A DNA stretch of 64,000 nt, taken from Rubrivivax sp. GTDB lineage: Bacteria > Pseudomonadota > Gammaproteobacteria > Burkholderiales > Burkholderiaceae_C. The notes beneath the pieces were generated by a model. That model was given only the letters and a program-made list of their open reading frames with translations, did no database searches and was not told where the DNA came from. Below are positions 44,220 through 54,464 of this stretch, one piece after another. The position numbers were made by a program, and so were the translations under genes. Each line of letters starts with the position of its first letter. Positions within the stretch are counted from its first letter, which is position 1. The stretch is from contig JAHBZS010000020.1 in NCBI GenBank assembly GCA_019635285.1, positions 1-64,000 on the forward strand, in the 5' to 3' direction.

Positions 44220-44843
44220 CTAGGCGACGGCCACGCCGGCGCGGCGCAGCAGCACGGCGGTTTCGTACAGCGGCAGCCCGACGATGCCGGAGTGGCTGCC
44301 GTCGATGTGCGCGATCCAGGCGGCGATGGCGCCCTGGATGGCATAGGCGCCCGCCTTGCCGAAGGGCTCGCCGCCGGCCACGTAGGCGTCGATCGCGGCG
44401 TCCGGCATCGGCGCCATGCGCACATGCGAGCTGCTCAGCGCCGCCAGCGTGCGCCGGCCGTCGTGCACGGCCACCGCGGTGAGCACCCGGTGCGTGCGCC
44501 CCGACAGCGCGCGCAGCATCGCGCGCGCGTCGGCGGCGTCGGCCGGCTTGCCCAGGATGCGCCGGCCCAGCGCCACCGTGGTGTCGGCGCAGAGGATCGG
44601 CGCCGGCGCGGCGCCGTGCCGCCGCAGCCGGGCCACCGCCGCCTGCAGCTTGGCGCGCGTCACGCGCTGCACGTAGTGCGCCGGCAGCTCGCCGGGGCGT
44701 TCGGCCTCCAGCGCCTCGGCATCCTCGTCGGCATCGGGCGGCAGCAGCCGGAAGGCCACGCCGATCTGCTGCAGCAACTGCGCGCGGCGCGGGCTCTGCG
44801 AGGCCAGGTACAGCGGCGTGGACAACAAGGGCGGTGCGGGCAT
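44220..44843 (-). CDS. maf: Maf-family nucleotide pyrophosphatase (YhdE type)
   Basis: 207 residues from ATG 44843; the frame extends further upstream but [18 protein letters not shown] fits the normal N-terminus. Other family motifs are [51 protein letters not shown] and [11 protein letters not shown]. Maf proteins hydrolyse dTTP/UTP or methylated nucleotides to monophosphates and help limit misincorporation. It normally follows rlmH directly in this group; here a tannase gene and a MarR gene lie between. Confidence 0.93.
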   Translation of the reverse strand: MPAPPLLSTPLYLASQSPRRAQLLQQIGVAFRLLPPDADEDAEALEAERPGELPAHYVQRVTRAKLQAAVARLRRHGAAPAPILCADTTVALGRRILGKPADAADARAMLRALSGRTHRVLTAVAVHDGRRTLAALSSSHVRMAPMPDAAIDAYVAGGEPFGKAGAYAIQGAIAAWIAHIDGSHSGIVGLPLYETAVLLRRAGVAVA

Positions 44844-44882
44844 CGCGCCATTGTGGCGGCGCCCGCCGCTCCCCTGCGCCAA

Positions 44883-46670
44883 TCAGTCGTCGTGGTCGCG
44901 GTCGTCGTCGCGGTCGTCGTGTCCGCGGCCCGCGCCCTTGGGACCGACGCACTTCCAGCTGGCAGCGCTCTCCACGTCGCCGCGGCCGGCATAACGCGCC
45001 ACCTGCGGGTAGGCACACAAGGGCCGCGTGCGCGCAGCGGCCCAATCCGCGGGCACGTCGGCGTTGGCGCCGCCGCGGTTGCCCGTGCCGCGCGCCTGCG
45101 CCACCAGCGCCCCCGGCTCGACGCCTTGCTCCACCCACGCCACCAGCGGCGTCAGCGGGTCGAACTGGTCGGTCGCCGGCCCGCCCGAGCAGTGGCCCAT
45201 GCCGGGCACGCGGTACAGGCGCGCAAAGTCCTCGGCGCGATGGCCGCTGCTGCGGTCGATGCCGCGGTACCAGCGCTCGGTGTCGGCCACCGAGAAGATC
45301 GGGTCGCTGACGCCGTGGTAGACGATGATCTTGGCGCCGCGCTCGCGCACCGCGTTCATGTTGCGCGCGTCGGGCGGCGTCATGAAGGACATCGCCGCTT
45401 CCGTATAGGTGGCGTCGGTGGCGAACAACTGCGCATAGGCGGTGTCGATGTTCAGGCCCAGGCTGAAGGCCGGCCCGTTGGTCAGCGCGTCGACGCTAGG
45501 CGGCACCTTGAAGATCGCGCCCACCGCGCCGGAATCCAGCACCAGCGGCGCGGTGAACTCCCAGAACGGAATGCCGCCGCCGCCAATGCCGCCGTCGAAG
45601 GGGAACGGCGCATAGAAGCGGCGGCCGTCGCTCAGCGTGGCGCCGCTGAAGATCGGCGCGATGGCGGCCTTCTGCGCCGCGGACAGGCAGCTGCCGTCGC
45701 GCGCGCCGGCGCAGGTGGGCACGTCGCGCTCCAGGTCGAAGACACGCTGGCAGGTGCGGGTGTTCTGCACCAGGCCGTCGGCCGCGCCGTCCAGGCGGTC
45801 GCAGCGCGCCAGCACGGCATTGGCCAGCACGCGCCGCTCGGCAGCCGTGAAGGCGCTTTCCAGCCCCGGCGGCGTGGCCGGGTTGCCGGTGGCCACCGTG
45901 GCGTAGCGTTGCGCGCCGAAGATGTTGGCCAGCGCGGCCAGCGGCAGGTTGTAGCCCGGCGCACCGGCCAGGTAGCCGTCGTAGTCGGGCGTGTAGCGCG
46001 CCGCCGTCACCAGCGTGTGGCGGCCTCCGTTGGAGCAGCCGCCGAAGTACGAGCGGTCCGGCCCCTTGCCGTAGGCCAGGCCGATGGCCTGCTTGGCCAT
46101 CGGCGTCAGCTTGCCGACGGCCTGGTAGCCATAGTCGAGCCGCGCCTGCGGGTCCAGGCCGAAGGCCGGACCGCCCTGTGCGTTGCTGTGGCCAGCGTCG
46201 GAGGACAGCACGGCAAAGCCCTGCAGCAGCGGCGTCGTCAGTGCGCCCCCGCCGAAGCCTGCATTGGCCGTCACCACGCTGCCGTCGATGCCGCCATTGC
46301 CCTGGTGGAAGAAGCGTCCGTTCCAGGCCACCGGCAGGCGCATCTCGAACTGGATCGAATAGGTCTTGCCGTCGACCGGACTGACCCGCTGGTACATGAA
46401 GCCGGTGACACGGCAGTGCACGGGCACCGGCGTGCCGGCCACCGACAGCGTGCCCGCCGCCACGGTGGTGGCGGTGGTGATCGTCGTGTGGTCCAGGCCG
46501 GACAAGCGTCCCAGCAGCGACTCGCAGGTGCCGATCAGCGTGCCAGGGGTGGCCGGCGTGAGCTGGGGCAGTTGGCGATCGCGGCCGTGGGCCTGGGCGC
46601 CGACGGCCAGCAGAAGCGTCAGCGCGCCGACGCCTGCGCGCGCCGCGAAGCGGACATGGGAAACTCGCAT
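44883..46670 (-). CDS. Tannase/feruloyl esterase-family secreted esterase
   Basis: 595 residues from ATG 46670, chosen because GGAGGACACC precedes it. A signal peptide ends near VGAQAHGR. The alpha/beta hydrolase core has the nucleophile S213 in GGCSNGGRHT, an acid in VYHGVSDPIFS and the histidine in GMGHCSGG. The cysteines beside Ser and His form the CS-D-HC arrangement of this family. Such enzymes release gallate or hydroxycinnamates from plant esters. The last ~14 residues are almost only Asp, Arg and His (HDDRDDDRDHDD). It is divergent from a MarR-type regulator. Confidence 0.88.
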   Translation of the reverse strand: MRVSHVRFAARAGVGALTLLLAVGAQAHGRDRQLPQLTPATPGTLIGTCESLLGRLSGLDHTTITTATTVAAGTLSVAGTPVPVHCRVTGFMYQRVSPVDGKTYSIQFEMRLPVAWNGRFFHQGNGGIDGSVVTANAGFGGGALTTPLLQGFAVLSSDAGHSNAQGGPAFGLDPQARLDYGYQAVGKLTPMAKQAIGLAYGKGPDRSYFGGCSNGGRHTLVTAARYTPDYDGYLAGAPGYNLPLAALANIFGAQRYATVATGNPATPPGLESAFTAAERRVLANAVLARCDRLDGAADGLVQNTRTCQRVFDLERDVPTCAGARDGSCLSAAQKAAIAPIFSGATLSDGRRFYAPFPFDGGIGGGGIPFWEFTAPLVLDSGAVGAIFKVPPSVDALTNGPAFSLGLNIDTAYAQLFATDATYTEAAMSFMTPPDARNMNAVRERGAKIIVYHGVSDPIFSVADTERWYRGIDRSSGHRAEDFARLYRVPGMGHCSGGPATDQFDPLTPLVAWVEQGVEPGALVAQARGTGNRGGANADVPADWAAARTRPLCAYPQVARYAGRGDVESAASWKCVGPKGAGRGHDDRDDDRDHDD

Positions 46671-46818
46671 GGTGTCCTCCAATGGCTGCCGATGGGGCTG
46701 GATGAAAGGCGGTTCAGACCCGCCTGTTAGGTATGCTAATGAACGGTTATGCCGGCCAGGATGAGGTGATTCCCTGAGGATCTCGGAATCCAGATCGATC
46801 ACACACTGAACGAATTAC
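46671..46818. promoter_or_regulatory. Divergent tannase/marR promoter region with candidate MarR operator
   Basis: 148 bases, markedly more AT-rich than the flanking genes. The inverted repeat TTAG-GTATG-CTAA lies at 46727-46739, about 57 bases from the tannase start, and GGTATGCTAAT-N5-GGTTATGCC repeats part of it. MarR proteins bind short palindromes in such divergent regions. Operator function is inferred. Confidence 0.45.
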
Positions 46819-47313
46819 ATGCCGACTCCTCCGCGCAAGCCACCCGTGCCGCTGTCCGACCGTACCCCCGCCGGGGCGCTGGGCGAAGGCGCGTTGCTGG
46901 GCATCACCGGGTACCAGGTGGCGCAGGTGACGGTGGTCACCGACCGTGTGTTCGACGAACAGGTCGGGGGTCCGCGCCAGTTGCGCCGGCTGGAGTTCAC
47001 GCTGCTGGCGCTATTGCACGGCAACCCCGGCGCAACGGCACGCCAGCTGGCGCGCGCGCTGGCCGTGACGCCGCCGCACATCGCTGCCGCGGTCGAGCGG
47101 CTGGCGCAACGCGGGCTGCTGTCCCGCGAGCGCGGCGAGCAGGACGCCCGGCTGCAGCACCTGACGCTGACGCGTGAAGGCGCTGACGTGGTGGCGACCG
47201 CGGTCCCCGCGCTGCAGCGCGGCGAGTCCGAGGCGTTTGCGGCGCTGAGTCCTGCCGAGCGGGCGATGCTGGTCGAGCTGCTGCACAAGGCGGCGCGCAG
47301 CCGCCGCACCTGA
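46819..47313 (+). CDS. MarR-family transcriptional regulator
   Basis: 164 residues. The winged helix-turn-helix covers about 55-125: LEFTLLALLHGNPGATARQL, TPPHIAAAVERLAQRGLLSR, and the wing ERGEQDARLQHLTLTREGAD. The N-terminal helix is ITGYQVAQVTVVTDRVFDE. It is divergent from the tannase gene and probably represses it until a phenolic acid product binds, as known for several MarR regulators of hydroxycinnamate genes. That ligand is a guess. Confidence 0.88.
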   Translation: MPTPPRKPPVPLSDRTPAGALGEGALLGITGYQVAQVTVVTDRVFDEQVGGPRQLRRLEFTLLALLHGNPGATARQLARALAVTPPHIAAAVERLAQRGLLSRERGEQDARLQHLTLTREGADVVATAVPALQRGESEAFAALSPAERAMLVELLHKAARSRRT

Positions 47314-47338
47314 TGCGGGCCCGCCGGCCGCGCCGGCG

Positions 47339-47806
47339 CTATTCGCGGTGGTAAGGGTGGCCCTGCAGCAGCGTCCAGGCGCGGTACAGCGCCTCGGCCA
47401 GCAGCACGCGCACGAAGGCATGCGGCAAGGTTAGGTCCGACAGGCGCAGCGTCTCGTCGGCACCCGCCTTCAAGGCCGGGTCCAGGCCGTCGGGGCCGCC
47501 AATCAGGAAGGCCACGTCGCGCCCGTCGCCGCGCCAGCGCTGCAGGCGCTCGGCGAGTTGCGCGGTGGTGACGGACGCGCCGCGCTCGTCGAGCACGACG
47601 CGGCGCGCGCCCTTGGGCAGCGCGGCTTCGAGGCGCTGGGCCTCGGCAGCCATGCACTGCGCCTCGCTGCGCTGGCCGCGCGGCTCGGCCTTCAGCGCCT
47701 TCAGCTCCAGCCGCATCTCGGGCGGGAAGCGCTTCGCAAAATCATCCCAGGCGGCTTCGGCCCAGGCGGGCTGGCGCTGGCCGATGGCCAACACCAGCAG
47801 CTTCAT
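47339..47806 (-). CDS. rlmH: 23S rRNA pseudouridine-1915 N3-methyltransferase RlmH
   Basis: 155 residues, the usual length. SPOUT-fold motifs are [40 protein letters not shown] and the C-terminal [28 protein letters not shown], where the knot binds S-adenosylmethionine. It methylates m3Psi1915 in helix 69. The start overlaps the rsfS stop (ATGA at 47803-47806). Confidence 0.96.
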   Translation of the reverse strand: MKLLVLAIGQRQPAWAEAAWDDFAKRFPPEMRLELKALKAEPRGQRSEAQCMAAEAQRLEAALPKGARRVVLDERGASVTTAQLAERLQRWRGDGRDVAFLIGGPDGLDPALKAGADETLRLSDLTLPHAFVRVLLAEALYRAWTLLQGHPYHRE

Positions 47807-48408
47807 GGACGTCGCCGCGGGGCGGCCGCCTTGCCGCGCGATGCCCCCGCCTTCTTGGCTGCGGTCTTGCGTGCCGGCAGGCCGGCGACGACGGTGCGCA
47901 CGCCGCCCTTGGCCGCCGGCTGACGCGGCGTGGACGCGCGGCGCGGCGCGGGACGCGCCGTGGCACGCTGCTTCGGCGCATCGGCCTTGGCCGGCGCCGC
48001 CCGGCGCACCGGCGCGGCCTCTTCAGGGTCCTCGGCGGCCTTGACCAGGCCCTGCCCGGCCCGGCCGCCCATCTTCGTCTTCACCGCCTTGCCGCCCCAG
48101 ATCTCCTCCAGGTGGTAGTACTCGCGGATGGCCGGCTGCATGATGTGCACGACGGCGGCACCGCAGTCGACGATGATCCACTCGCCGTTCTCCTCGCCTT
48201 CGGTGCGCATCACCGGCAGGCCACGCTCGCGCACCTTGTCGCGCACGCTCGCCGCCAGGGCCCGCGTCTGCCGGTTGCTGGCGCCGGTGGCGACGATCAC
48301 GCGCTCGAACAGCGGCGACAGCGCTTCGGTGTTGAACACGGCGATGGCCTGGGCCTTCACGTCCTCCAGTCCATCGACGATGGCCCGTTGCAGTTTGCGG
48401 ATGTCCAT
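47803..48408 (-). CDS. rsfS: Ribosomal silencing factor RsfS with basic C-terminal tail
   Basis: 201 residues. The first ~115 are the RsfS/Iojap domain ([71 protein letters not shown]), which binds L14 and blocks subunit joining in starvation. After it comes a tail of about 80 residues made of Ala, Lys, Arg and Pro ([30 protein letters not shown]), absent from E. coli RsfS (~105 residues). It immediately follows nadD, and rlmH follows with overlap. Confidence 0.94.
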   Translation of the reverse strand: MDIRKLQRAIVDGLEDVKAQAIAVFNTEALSPLFERVIVATGASNRQTRALAASVRDKVRERGLPVMRTEGEENGEWIIVDCGAAVVHIMQPAIREYYHLEEIWGGKAVKTKMGGRAGQGLVKAAEDPEEAAPVRRAAPAKADAPKQRATARPAPRRASTPRQPAAKGGVRTVVAGLPARKTAAKKAGASRGKAAAPRRRP

Positions 48409-49008
48409 TCAGCTCCCGGTGGCGGCCCGGTACAGGCCCTGTTGGCGAATATAGAGTGCCACCGCCGGCGGCACCAGCGCGGCAATGTCCAGCCCCGCGG
48501 CGACACGCGCGCGGATGTCGCTGGCCGAGATCTGCAGGGCCGGCAGCGCCAGCGGCACCTGCGCCGCGGCGCGCACGCGCGCATCGACGTCGCCCGCGCC
48601 ACCGCCGGGCCGCTGCGCCACCGCCAGCGTGACACGCTGCAGCAGGTCCTCGAAGCCGTGCCAGGTGGGCAGGTTGTGATACTGGTCCTGGCCGATGACC
48701 AGGAACCATTGCGCGCCAGGCTGGGCCGCCTGCAGCTCGCGCACGGTGTCCAGCGTGTAGCTCGGTCCGGTGCGCTGCAGTTCACAGCGCTCGACGGCGA
48801 AGCGCGGCTCGCCGGCGATGGCCAGCTCCAGCATCGCCACGCGCTGCGCGGCCGGCGTCATCGGCCGTGTCTTCTGCCAGGGGTTGCCGGCAGGCACCCA
48901 GCGCAGCTCGTCCAGCCGCAACTCGTCGCGCGCCTGCCGTGCCAGCGCCAGGTGCGCGTTGTGCACCGGGTCGAAGCTGCCGCCGAACAGCCCGATGCGA
49001 TGCGTCAC
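48409..49008 (-). CDS. nadD: Nicotinate-nucleotide adenylyltransferase NadD
   Basis: 199 residues from a GTG start at 49008. The choice rests on the immediate start of the core THRIGLFGGSFDPVHNAHLA, the nucleotidyltransferase GGSFDPxHxxH motif. ISASDIRARVAAG near the end is the second conserved motif (ISxTxIR). The enzyme makes deamido-NAD from nicotinate mononucleotide. It abuts rsfS with no gap. Confidence 0.94.
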   Translation of the reverse strand: MTHRIGLFGGSFDPVHNAHLALARQARDELRLDELRWVPAGNPWQKTRPMTPAAQRVAMLELAIAGEPRFAVERCELQRTGPSYTLDTVRELQAAQPGAQWFLVIGQDQYHNLPTWHGFEDLLQRVTLAVAQRPGGGAGDVDARVRAAAQVPLALPALQISASDIRARVAAGLDIAALVPPAVALYIRQQGLYRAATGS

Positions 49009-49097
49009 CTCAGCGGCACCCCAAACGCGTGACGCGAGCCGCCTGACACCGACGCTTCGAGCGACCGCCGCGGATCCGGCTTCGCCGGTCCGCCAGC

Positions 49098-49137
49098 GGT
49101 GCCCCCTTGAGGGGGAGCGCCGCAGGCGCTTCGGGGG
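49098..49137 (-). repeat. GC-rich hairpin repeat after hemF (probable terminator)
   Basis: Read on the minus strand, CCCCCGAAGCGCCTGCGGCG is followed by CTCCCCCTCAAGGGGGCACC. This gives two nested hairpins starting four bases after the hemF stop. It shares the GGTGCCCCCT...AGGCG...GGGGG pattern with 41460-41497 in the same orientation relative to its gene. The rest of the gap to nadD (49009-49097) is also rich in short palindromes such as GGCTTCGCC. Confidence 0.68.
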
Positions 49138-49141
49138 TGGG

Positions 49142-50071
49142 TCACGCCACCCAATCCCGCACCGGCAGGAAGTGGGTGTACAGCCGCGCCTCGGGCGAGC
49201 CCGGCTCGGGCTGCCAGTCGTAGCGCCACTGCGCAAAAGGCGGCATCGACATCAGGATGCTCTCGGTGCGCCCGCCCGACTGCAGCCCGAAGTGCGTGCC
49301 ACGGTCGAACACCAGGTTGAACTCGACATAGCGGCCGCGGCGGTAGAGCTGAAAGTCGCGCTCGCGCTCGCCGTAGGCGGCGTCGCGGCGGCGCTGCACG
49401 ATCGGCAGGTAGGCCGGCACGAAGGCATCGCCCACCGCGCGCAGCATCGCGAAGCTGCGCTCGAAGCCCAGTTCGTTGAAGTCGTCGAAGAAGATGCCGC
49501 CGACGCCGCGGGCCTCGTTGCGGTGCTTCAGGAAGAAGTACTCGTCGCACCAGCGCTTGAAGCGCGGATACAGCTCGGCGCCGAAGGGCGCGAGCGCGTC
49601 GCGGCAGCTGCGGTGGAAGTGCACGGCATCGTCCTCGACGCCGTAGTACGGCGTCAGGTCCATGCCGCCGCCGAACCAGACCACCGGCGCCTGGCCTGCC
49701 GGTAATGCGGCGAAGGCGCGCACGTTCATGTGCACGGTGGGCACGTGCGGGTTGCGCGGGTGCATCACCAGCGACACGCCCAGCGCCTCGAAGGGCGCGC
49801 CCGCCAGCTCGGGGCGGTGCTGCGTGGCCGAAGGCGGCAGCGTGCGGCCCTTCACATGGCTGAAGTTGCAGCCGGCGCGCTCGAACACCTGGCCTTGCTC
49901 GACCAGGCGCGACACGCCGTCGCCTTCGAGCGCGCCGCCCGGCGGGCGCTGCCAGGCATCGCGGATGAACGGCCGGCCGTCCTCGGCCTCGAAGGCGCCG
50001 ACGATGCGCTGCTGCAGCCCCAGCAGGTACTCGCGCACCGGGGCGCTGTCGAAGTCAGCGCTTGATCGCAC
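49142..50071 (-). CDS. hemF: Oxygen-dependent coproporphyrinogen III oxidase HemF
   Basis: 309 residues from a GTG start at 50071, overlapping the purD end by 17 bases. Family blocks are [70 protein letters not shown] and [34 protein letters not shown]. HemF decarboxylates coproporphyrinogen III in haem synthesis, using O2. It ends in a hairpin repeat. Confidence 0.96.
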   Translation of the reverse strand: MRSSADFDSAPVREYLLGLQQRIVGAFEAEDGRPFIRDAWQRPPGGALEGDGVSRLVEQGQVFERAGCNFSHVKGRTLPPSATQHRPELAGAPFEALGVSLVMHPRNPHVPTVHMNVRAFAALPAGQAPVVWFGGGMDLTPYYGVEDDAVHFHRSCRDALAPFGAELYPRFKRWCDEYFFLKHRNEARGVGGIFFDDFNELGFERSFAMLRAVGDAFVPAYLPIVQRRRDAAYGERERDFQLYRRGRYVEFNLVFDRGTHFGLQSGGRTESILMSMPPFAQWRYDWQPEPGSPEARLYTHFLPVRDWVA

Positions 50072-51335
50072 GATGGCCGATGTCGGTGCGGAACTGCGCC
50101 CCGTCCAGGCGCAGGCCCTGCAGCGCCTCGTAGGCCCGGGCCTGCGCCAGGCGGGTCTTGTCGCCCAGCGCGGTGACGCACAGCACGCGCCCGCCGCTGC
50201 TCAGCAGCCGGCCGTCCTGCCGCGTAGTGCCGGCGTGAAACACCTTCAGATCCTCGGCCGCCGCCGGCAGGCCGTCGATGGCGTCGCCCTTGCGCGGGTT
50301 CATCGGGTAGCCGGCCGCGGCCACGACCACGCCGAGCGCGACGCGCCGGTCCCAGTCGAGCCGCGCCTGGTCGAGCGTGCCGTCGGTCGCCTGCAGCAGC
50401 ACCTCCACCAGGTCGCTCTTCAGCCGCATCAGGATCGGCTGCGTCTCGGGGTCGCCGAGGCGGGCGTTGAATTCCACGGTGCGCGGCTGGCCCATCGCGT
50501 CGATCATCAGGCCGGCATAGAGAAAGCCGCTGAAGGGCACGCCGTCCTTGGCCATGCCGGCCACCGTGGGCAGGATGATCTCGTGCATCACGCGCGCATG
50601 CACGTTCGGCGTGACCACCGGCGCCGGCGAGTACGCGCCCATGCCGCCGGTGTTGGGGCCCTGGTCGCCGTCCTGCAGGCGCTTGTGGTCCTGGCTGGTG
50701 GCCAGCGGCAGCACGTTCTTGCCGTCGCACAGCACGATGAAGCTGGCTTCCTCGCCTTCGAGGAACTGCTCGATGACCACGCGCGCGCCGCCAGCGTTGT
50801 GCGCGACGCCCAGCCGGTTGTCCACCAGCATCCAGTCCACGGCCTCGTGCGCCTGGGCCAGGGTCGTGGCCACGACCACGCCCTTGCCGGCGGCCAGGCC
50901 GTCGGCCTTGATGACGACCGGCGCGCCCTGCGCGTCGATGAAGGCATGCGCCGCGGCCGCGTCGTCGAAAGTGGCGTAGGCCGCCGTGGGGATGCCGTGA
51001 CGCTGCATGAAGTCCTTGGCGAAGGCCTTGGAGCTCTCCAGTTGCGCCGCCGCCCGCGTCGGCCCGAAGATGCGCAGGCCGCGCTGGCGGAACAGGTCCA
51101 CCACGCCGGCGGCCAGCGGCCCCTCGGGGCCCACCACGGTCAGGCCGATCTTCTCGGCCGCCGCGAAGTCGGCCAGCGCCGCCGGGTCGGCGACATCGAC
51201 ATTGACGACGCCGGGTTCCGTGGCCGTGCCGCCGTTGCCCGGCGCGACATAGACCTTCTGCACGCGCTGCGACTGCGCCAGTTTCCAGGCCAGCGCATGC
51301 TCGCGCCCGCCGCCGCCGATCACCAGCACCTTCAT
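50055..51335 (-). CDS. purD: Phosphoribosylamine-glycine ligase PurD
   Basis: 426 residues, full length. The start [20 protein letters not shown] is the family's N-domain. ATP-grasp parts follow: [37 protein letters not shown]-type block, [20 protein letters not shown] and [16 protein letters not shown]. It joins glycine to phosphoribosylamine in purine synthesis. Its ATG overlaps the yebC stop (ATGA at 51332-51335). Confidence 0.96.
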   Translation of the reverse strand: MKVLVIGGGGREHALAWKLAQSQRVQKVYVAPGNGGTATEPGVVNVDVADPAALADFAAAEKIGLTVVGPEGPLAAGVVDLFRQRGLRIFGPTRAAAQLESSKAFAKDFMQRHGIPTAAYATFDDAAAAHAFIDAQGAPVVIKADGLAAGKGVVVATTLAQAHEAVDWMLVDNRLGVAHNAGGARVVIEQFLEGEEASFIVLCDGKNVLPLATSQDHKRLQDGDQGPNTGGMGAYSPAPVVTPNVHARVMHEIILPTVAGMAKDGVPFSGFLYAGLMIDAMGQPRTVEFNARLGDPETQPILMRLKSDLVEVLLQATDGTLDQARLDWDRRVALGVVVAAAGYPMNPRKGDAIDGLPAAAEDLKVFHAGTTRQDGRLLSSGGRVLCVTALGDKTRLAQARAYEALQGLRLDGAQFRTDIGHRAIKR

Positions 51336-52057
51336 TCGTCGATGGCGGCGTTGTGGTAGACGGCCTGGGTGTCGTCCAGGTCTTCCAGCACGTCCAGCAG
51401 CTTGCGCATGCGCGCCGCGTCCTCGCCGGTGAGTTCGACCTCGTTCTCGGGGCGCATCGTCACCTCGGCCACCTCGGGCTGCAGGCCGGCTGCCACCAGC
51501 GCGTCCTTGACCGCCTCGAAATCGGCCACCGCGCTGAGCACCTCCACCGCGCCGTCGTCGTCGCTGATGACGTCGTCGGCGCCGGCTTCCAGCGCCACTT
51601 CCATGACCTTGTCCTCGCTGGTGCCGGGCGCGAAGATCAGCTGCCCGCAGTGTTTGAACTGGAAGGCCACCGAGCCCTCGGTGCCCATGTTGCCGCCATA
51701 CTTGCTGAAGGCATGGCGCACCTCGGCCACGGTGCGCACGCGGTTGTCGGTCATGCAGTCGACGATGATCGCCGCGCCGCCGATGCCGTAGCCCTCGTAG
51801 CGGATTTCTTCGTAGCTCAGGCCTTCCAGCGCGCCCGAGGCCTTGTCGATGTTGTACTTGATGCGGTCGGCCGGCATGTTGGCCGCCTTGGCCTTGTCCA
51901 CCGCCAGCCTCAAGCGCGGGTTGGCGCTCAAGTCGCCGCCGCCCTGGCGCGCGGCCACGGTGATTTCACGGATGACGCGCGTCCAGATCTTGCCGCGCTT
52001 TTCGTCCTGGCGGCCCTTGCGGTGCTGGATGTTGGCCCATTTGGAATGTCCGGCCAT
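51332..52057 (-). CDS. yebC: YebC/PmpR-family protein
   Basis: 241 residues from ATG 52057 ([20 protein letters not shown]), the universal start of this family. Further blocks are [20 protein letters not shown], YGPxG-type [16 protein letters not shown] and [12 protein letters not shown]. YebC-type proteins act as regulators or, for some members, as helpers of translation at proline stretches. Lies at the head of the purD-hemF-nadD-rsfS-rlmH block. Confidence 0.95.
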   Translation of the reverse strand: MAGHSKWANIQHRKGRQDEKRGKIWTRVIREITVAARQGGGDLSANPRLRLAVDKAKAANMPADRIKYNIDKASGALEGLSYEEIRYEGYGIGGAAIIVDCMTDNRVRTVAEVRHAFSKYGGNMGTEGSVAFQFKHCGQLIFAPGTSEDKVMEVALEAGADDVISDDDGAVEVLSAVADFEAVKDALVAAGLQPEVAEVTMRPENEVELTGEDAARMRKLLDVLEDLDDTQAVYHNAAIDE

Positions 52058-52154
52058 GCACTGGCTCTCCTGCGGCCCCGGCAACGCAACGGGCGCGACG
52101 CTGTAGTTGGATAGACTGCCATTCTACTTTTGGCCACCCACAGGAGCCGAGCCG

Positions 52155-53693
52155 ATGGCCGATCCGATCCTCGTCGCCCGCCACGGCGACATCGAATGCT
52201 TCCTGCTGCCGGCCCTGGCCAACCGCCACGGCCTGATCACCGGGGCCACCGGCACCGGCAAGACCATCACGCTGCAGACGCTGGCCGAGAACTTCAGCCG
52301 CCTGGGCGTGCCGGTGTTCATGGCCGACGTCAAGGGCGACCTCACCGGCATCAGCCAGGCGGGCAGCATCCCGCCCAAGATGGCGGCGGTGCTCAAGGAG
52401 CGCGGCATCGATCCGCCACAGCCGATGGCCTGCCCCTGCACGCTGTGGGACGTGTTCGCCGACGGCACCAAGGCGCAGGGCCATCCGGTGCGGGCCACCA
52501 TCTCCGACATGGGCCCGCTGCTGCTGGCGCGCATGCTCGGGCTGAACGACACCCAGGCCGGCGTGCTCAGCCTGGTCTTCAAGATCGCCGACGACCACGG
52601 GCTGCTGCTGCTGGACCTGAAGGACCTGCGCGCCATGCTGCAGCACGTGGGCGACAACGCCGCGCAGTACAAGACCGAGTACGGCAACGTCAGCGCCGCC
52701 AGCATCGGCGCCATCCAGCGCGGGCTGCTGCAGATCGGCGAACAAGGCGGCGACCGCTTCTTCGGCGAGCCGATGCTCGACATCGCCGACTTCATGCAGA
52801 CCAGCGACGGCAAGGGGGTGGTCAACATCCTGGCGGCCGACCAGCTGATGAACGCGCCGCGGCTGTACGCCACCTTCCTGCTGTGGATGCTGAGCGAGCT
52901 GTTCGAGCAGCTGCCCGAGGTCGGCGACCTGGACAAGCCCAAGCTGGTGTTCTTCTTCGACGAGGCGCACCTGCTGTTCAACGACGCGCCGGCGGCGCTG
53001 ATCGAGCGCATCGAACTGGTGGTGCGGCTGGTGCGCAGCAAGGGCGTGGGCGTGTATTTCGTGACGCAGAACCCGCTGGACATTCCCGACACCGTGCTGG
53101 CGCAGCTGGGCAACCGCGTGCAGCACGCGCTGCGCGCCTTCACGCCGCGCGACCAGAAGGCGGTCAAGGCCGCGGCCAGCACCATGCGCGCCAACCCCAA
53201 GCTCGACGTCGAGACGGCCATCACCGAGCTGGCGGTGGGCGAGGCGCTGGTCAGCTTCCTCGACGAGAAGGGCCGGCCCAGCATCACCGAGCGCGTCTAC
53301 GTGCTGCCGCCGGGCAGCCAGATCGGGCCGATCACGGCGGAGCAGCGTGCCGCGCTGATCAAGGATTCGCTGGTCGCCGGCGTCTACGAGAAGACCCAGG
53401 ACCGCGAATCGGCCTACGAAAAGCTGAAGGGCCGCGCCGCGGCCACCGCCGACACGGCCGACGCGATGCAGGCGCCGGCCAAGCCGGGCGCGCCGGCCGC
53501 CGCCCAGGACGGCGGCATGATGGGCGAGCTGAAGGACATGCTCTTCGGCAGCACCGGGCCGCGCGGCGGCAAGCGCGAAGGCCTGGTCGAGAAGGCCGCC
53601 TCGTCGGCCATCCGCAGCATGGGCTCGGCGGCGGGCCGCGAGATCTTCCGCGGCGTGCTGGGCAGCCTGCTGGGCGGGTCGAAGCGGCGCTGA
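52155..53693 (+). CDS. HerA-like/DUF853 ATPase
   Basis: 512 residues from ATG 52155; CAGGAG precedes it. RecA-like hexameric ATPase motifs: Walker A GATGTGKT (30-37), [16 protein letters not shown], Walker [14 protein letters not shown] and [20 protein letters not shown] with [17 protein letters not shown]. This matches the HerA-like C-terminal (YjgR) group; the work it does in bacteria is not well defined. The C-terminus has a linker and [19 protein letters not shown]. It is divergent from yebC across a 97-base gap. Confidence 0.88.
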   Translation: MADPILVARHGDIECFLLPALANRHGLITGATGTGKTITLQTLAENFSRLGVPVFMADVKGDLTGISQAGSIPPKMAAVLKERGIDPPQPMACPCTLWDVFADGTKAQGHPVRATISDMGPLLLARMLGLNDTQAGVLSLVFKIADDHGLLLLDLKDLRAMLQHVGDNAAQYKTEYGNVSAASIGAIQRGLLQIGEQGGDRFFGEPMLDIADFMQTSDGKGVVNILAADQLMNAPRLYATFLLWMLSELFEQLPEVGDLDKPKLVFFFDEAHLLFNDAPAALIERIELVVRLVRSKGVGVYFVTQNPLDIPDTVLAQLGNRVQHALRAFTPRDQKAVKAAASTMRANPKLDVETAITELAVGEALVSFLDEKGRPSITERVYVLPPGSQIGPITAEQRAALIKDSLVAGVYEKTQDRESAYEKLKGRAAATADTADAMQAPAKPGAPAAAQDGGMMGELKDMLFGSTGPRGGKREGLVEKAASSAIRSMGSAAGREIFRGVLGSLLGGSKRR

Positions 53694-53903
53694 GCGGCGC
53701 GGCGCAGTGCGCCGGCATGGCGCGGCGCCCCTGCATCTGGCGGCGCCCTCGCGCCGCGTGACGGCACGCGCTGCGCATTGGGCGGTGCCGCGCTGCGCAG
53801 CTGGCCGGTCCTCAGCCCCGCATTTCGCGCCGCCGCCGGGGCGTTCGGCGCCGCGCCGTGGCCGCCGGTCGCAGGGCGCTGGGCGGGCGGTCCGAGGGCC
53901 GGC

Positions 53904-53918
53904 ACAGTGGCGCATCGC
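53904..53918 (+). promoter_or_regulatory. Repeated motif ACASTGGCGCATCGC (copy 1)
   Basis: ACAGTGGCGCATCGC lies 20 bases before the start of the membrane protein gene at 53939. A nearly identical copy (one base different) lies 26 bases before the 2TM gene at 56580. The two genes flank the LytS/LytTR pair, so the motif may be a promoter element or the site of that regulator. The rest of the 245-base gap (53694-53938) is extremely GC-rich and has no gene. Confidence 0.45.
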
Positions 53919-53938
53919 CTGAACCCGGAGCCCTCGCC

Positions 53939-54457
53939 ATGACCCCTCTCCTCTTCTTCTGGACCGTCCTGCAACACACCCCGTCCTGGGTCTGGGCGGT
54001 GTTCGCGCTGCTCGTGCTGCTGGGCCTGAAGCAGAGCCGGCCCAGCCAGGTCGGCCCCACCCGCGCCACCTTGCTGCCCGTGGCGATGCTGCTGCTGGCG
54101 CTGGCCGGCGTGCTGGGCGCCTTCGCGTCGGCCGCCGCGCTGCTGGCCTGGGCGGCGGCCACCGTGGCCGTGGCAACCTTGCGCGCCGAGCCGGCCGCGC
54201 GCGGCGCACGCTGGTCGCCGGCCGACGGCCGCTTCCACCTGCCCGGCAGCTGGACGCCGATGGCGCTGATGATGGGCATCTTCGCCACCAAGTTCGCCGT
54301 CGGCGTGGGTCTGGCGCTGCACCCTGAGCTGGCCCGGTCGGCCGGCTTCGCGCTGGGCATCTCGGCGCTGTACGGCGTGTTCAGCGGCAGCTTCGCGGCG
54401 CGCGCACTGGCGCTGCACCGGCTGCGCGGCCGGGCCGCGCAGGCCCAGCCGGCCTGA
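53939..54457 (+). CDS. DUF6622-like four-helix membrane protein
   Basis: 172 residues with about five hydrophobic segments: LFFWTVLQHTPSWVWAVFAL, VAMLLLALAGVLGAFASAAA, LMMGIFATKFAVGVGLAL and SAGFALGISALYGVFSGSFA. The N-terminal TPLLFFWTVLQHTPSWVW and the RPSQVGPTRATLLPVAM block resemble a small family of unknown function often seen beside sensor kinases. It starts 7 bases before the kinase gene's region and may be cotranscribed with it. No catalytic motif is visible. Confidence 0.75.
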   Translation: MTPLLFFWTVLQHTPSWVWAVFALLVLLGLKQSRPSQVGPTRATLLPVAMLLLALAGVLGAFASAAALLAWAAATVAVATLRAEPAARGARWSPADGRFHLPGSWTPMALMMGIFATKFAVGVGLALHPELARSAGFALGISALYGVFSGSFAARALALHRLRGRAAQAQPA

Positions 54458-54464
54458 ACGCAGA

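Noticed and set aside
44085-46730. 881-codon frame antisense to the tannase and maf genes
   Set aside because: Shadow frame dominated by Arg, Ala, Gly and His; the opposite strand has the esterase catalytic motifs and a proper SD.
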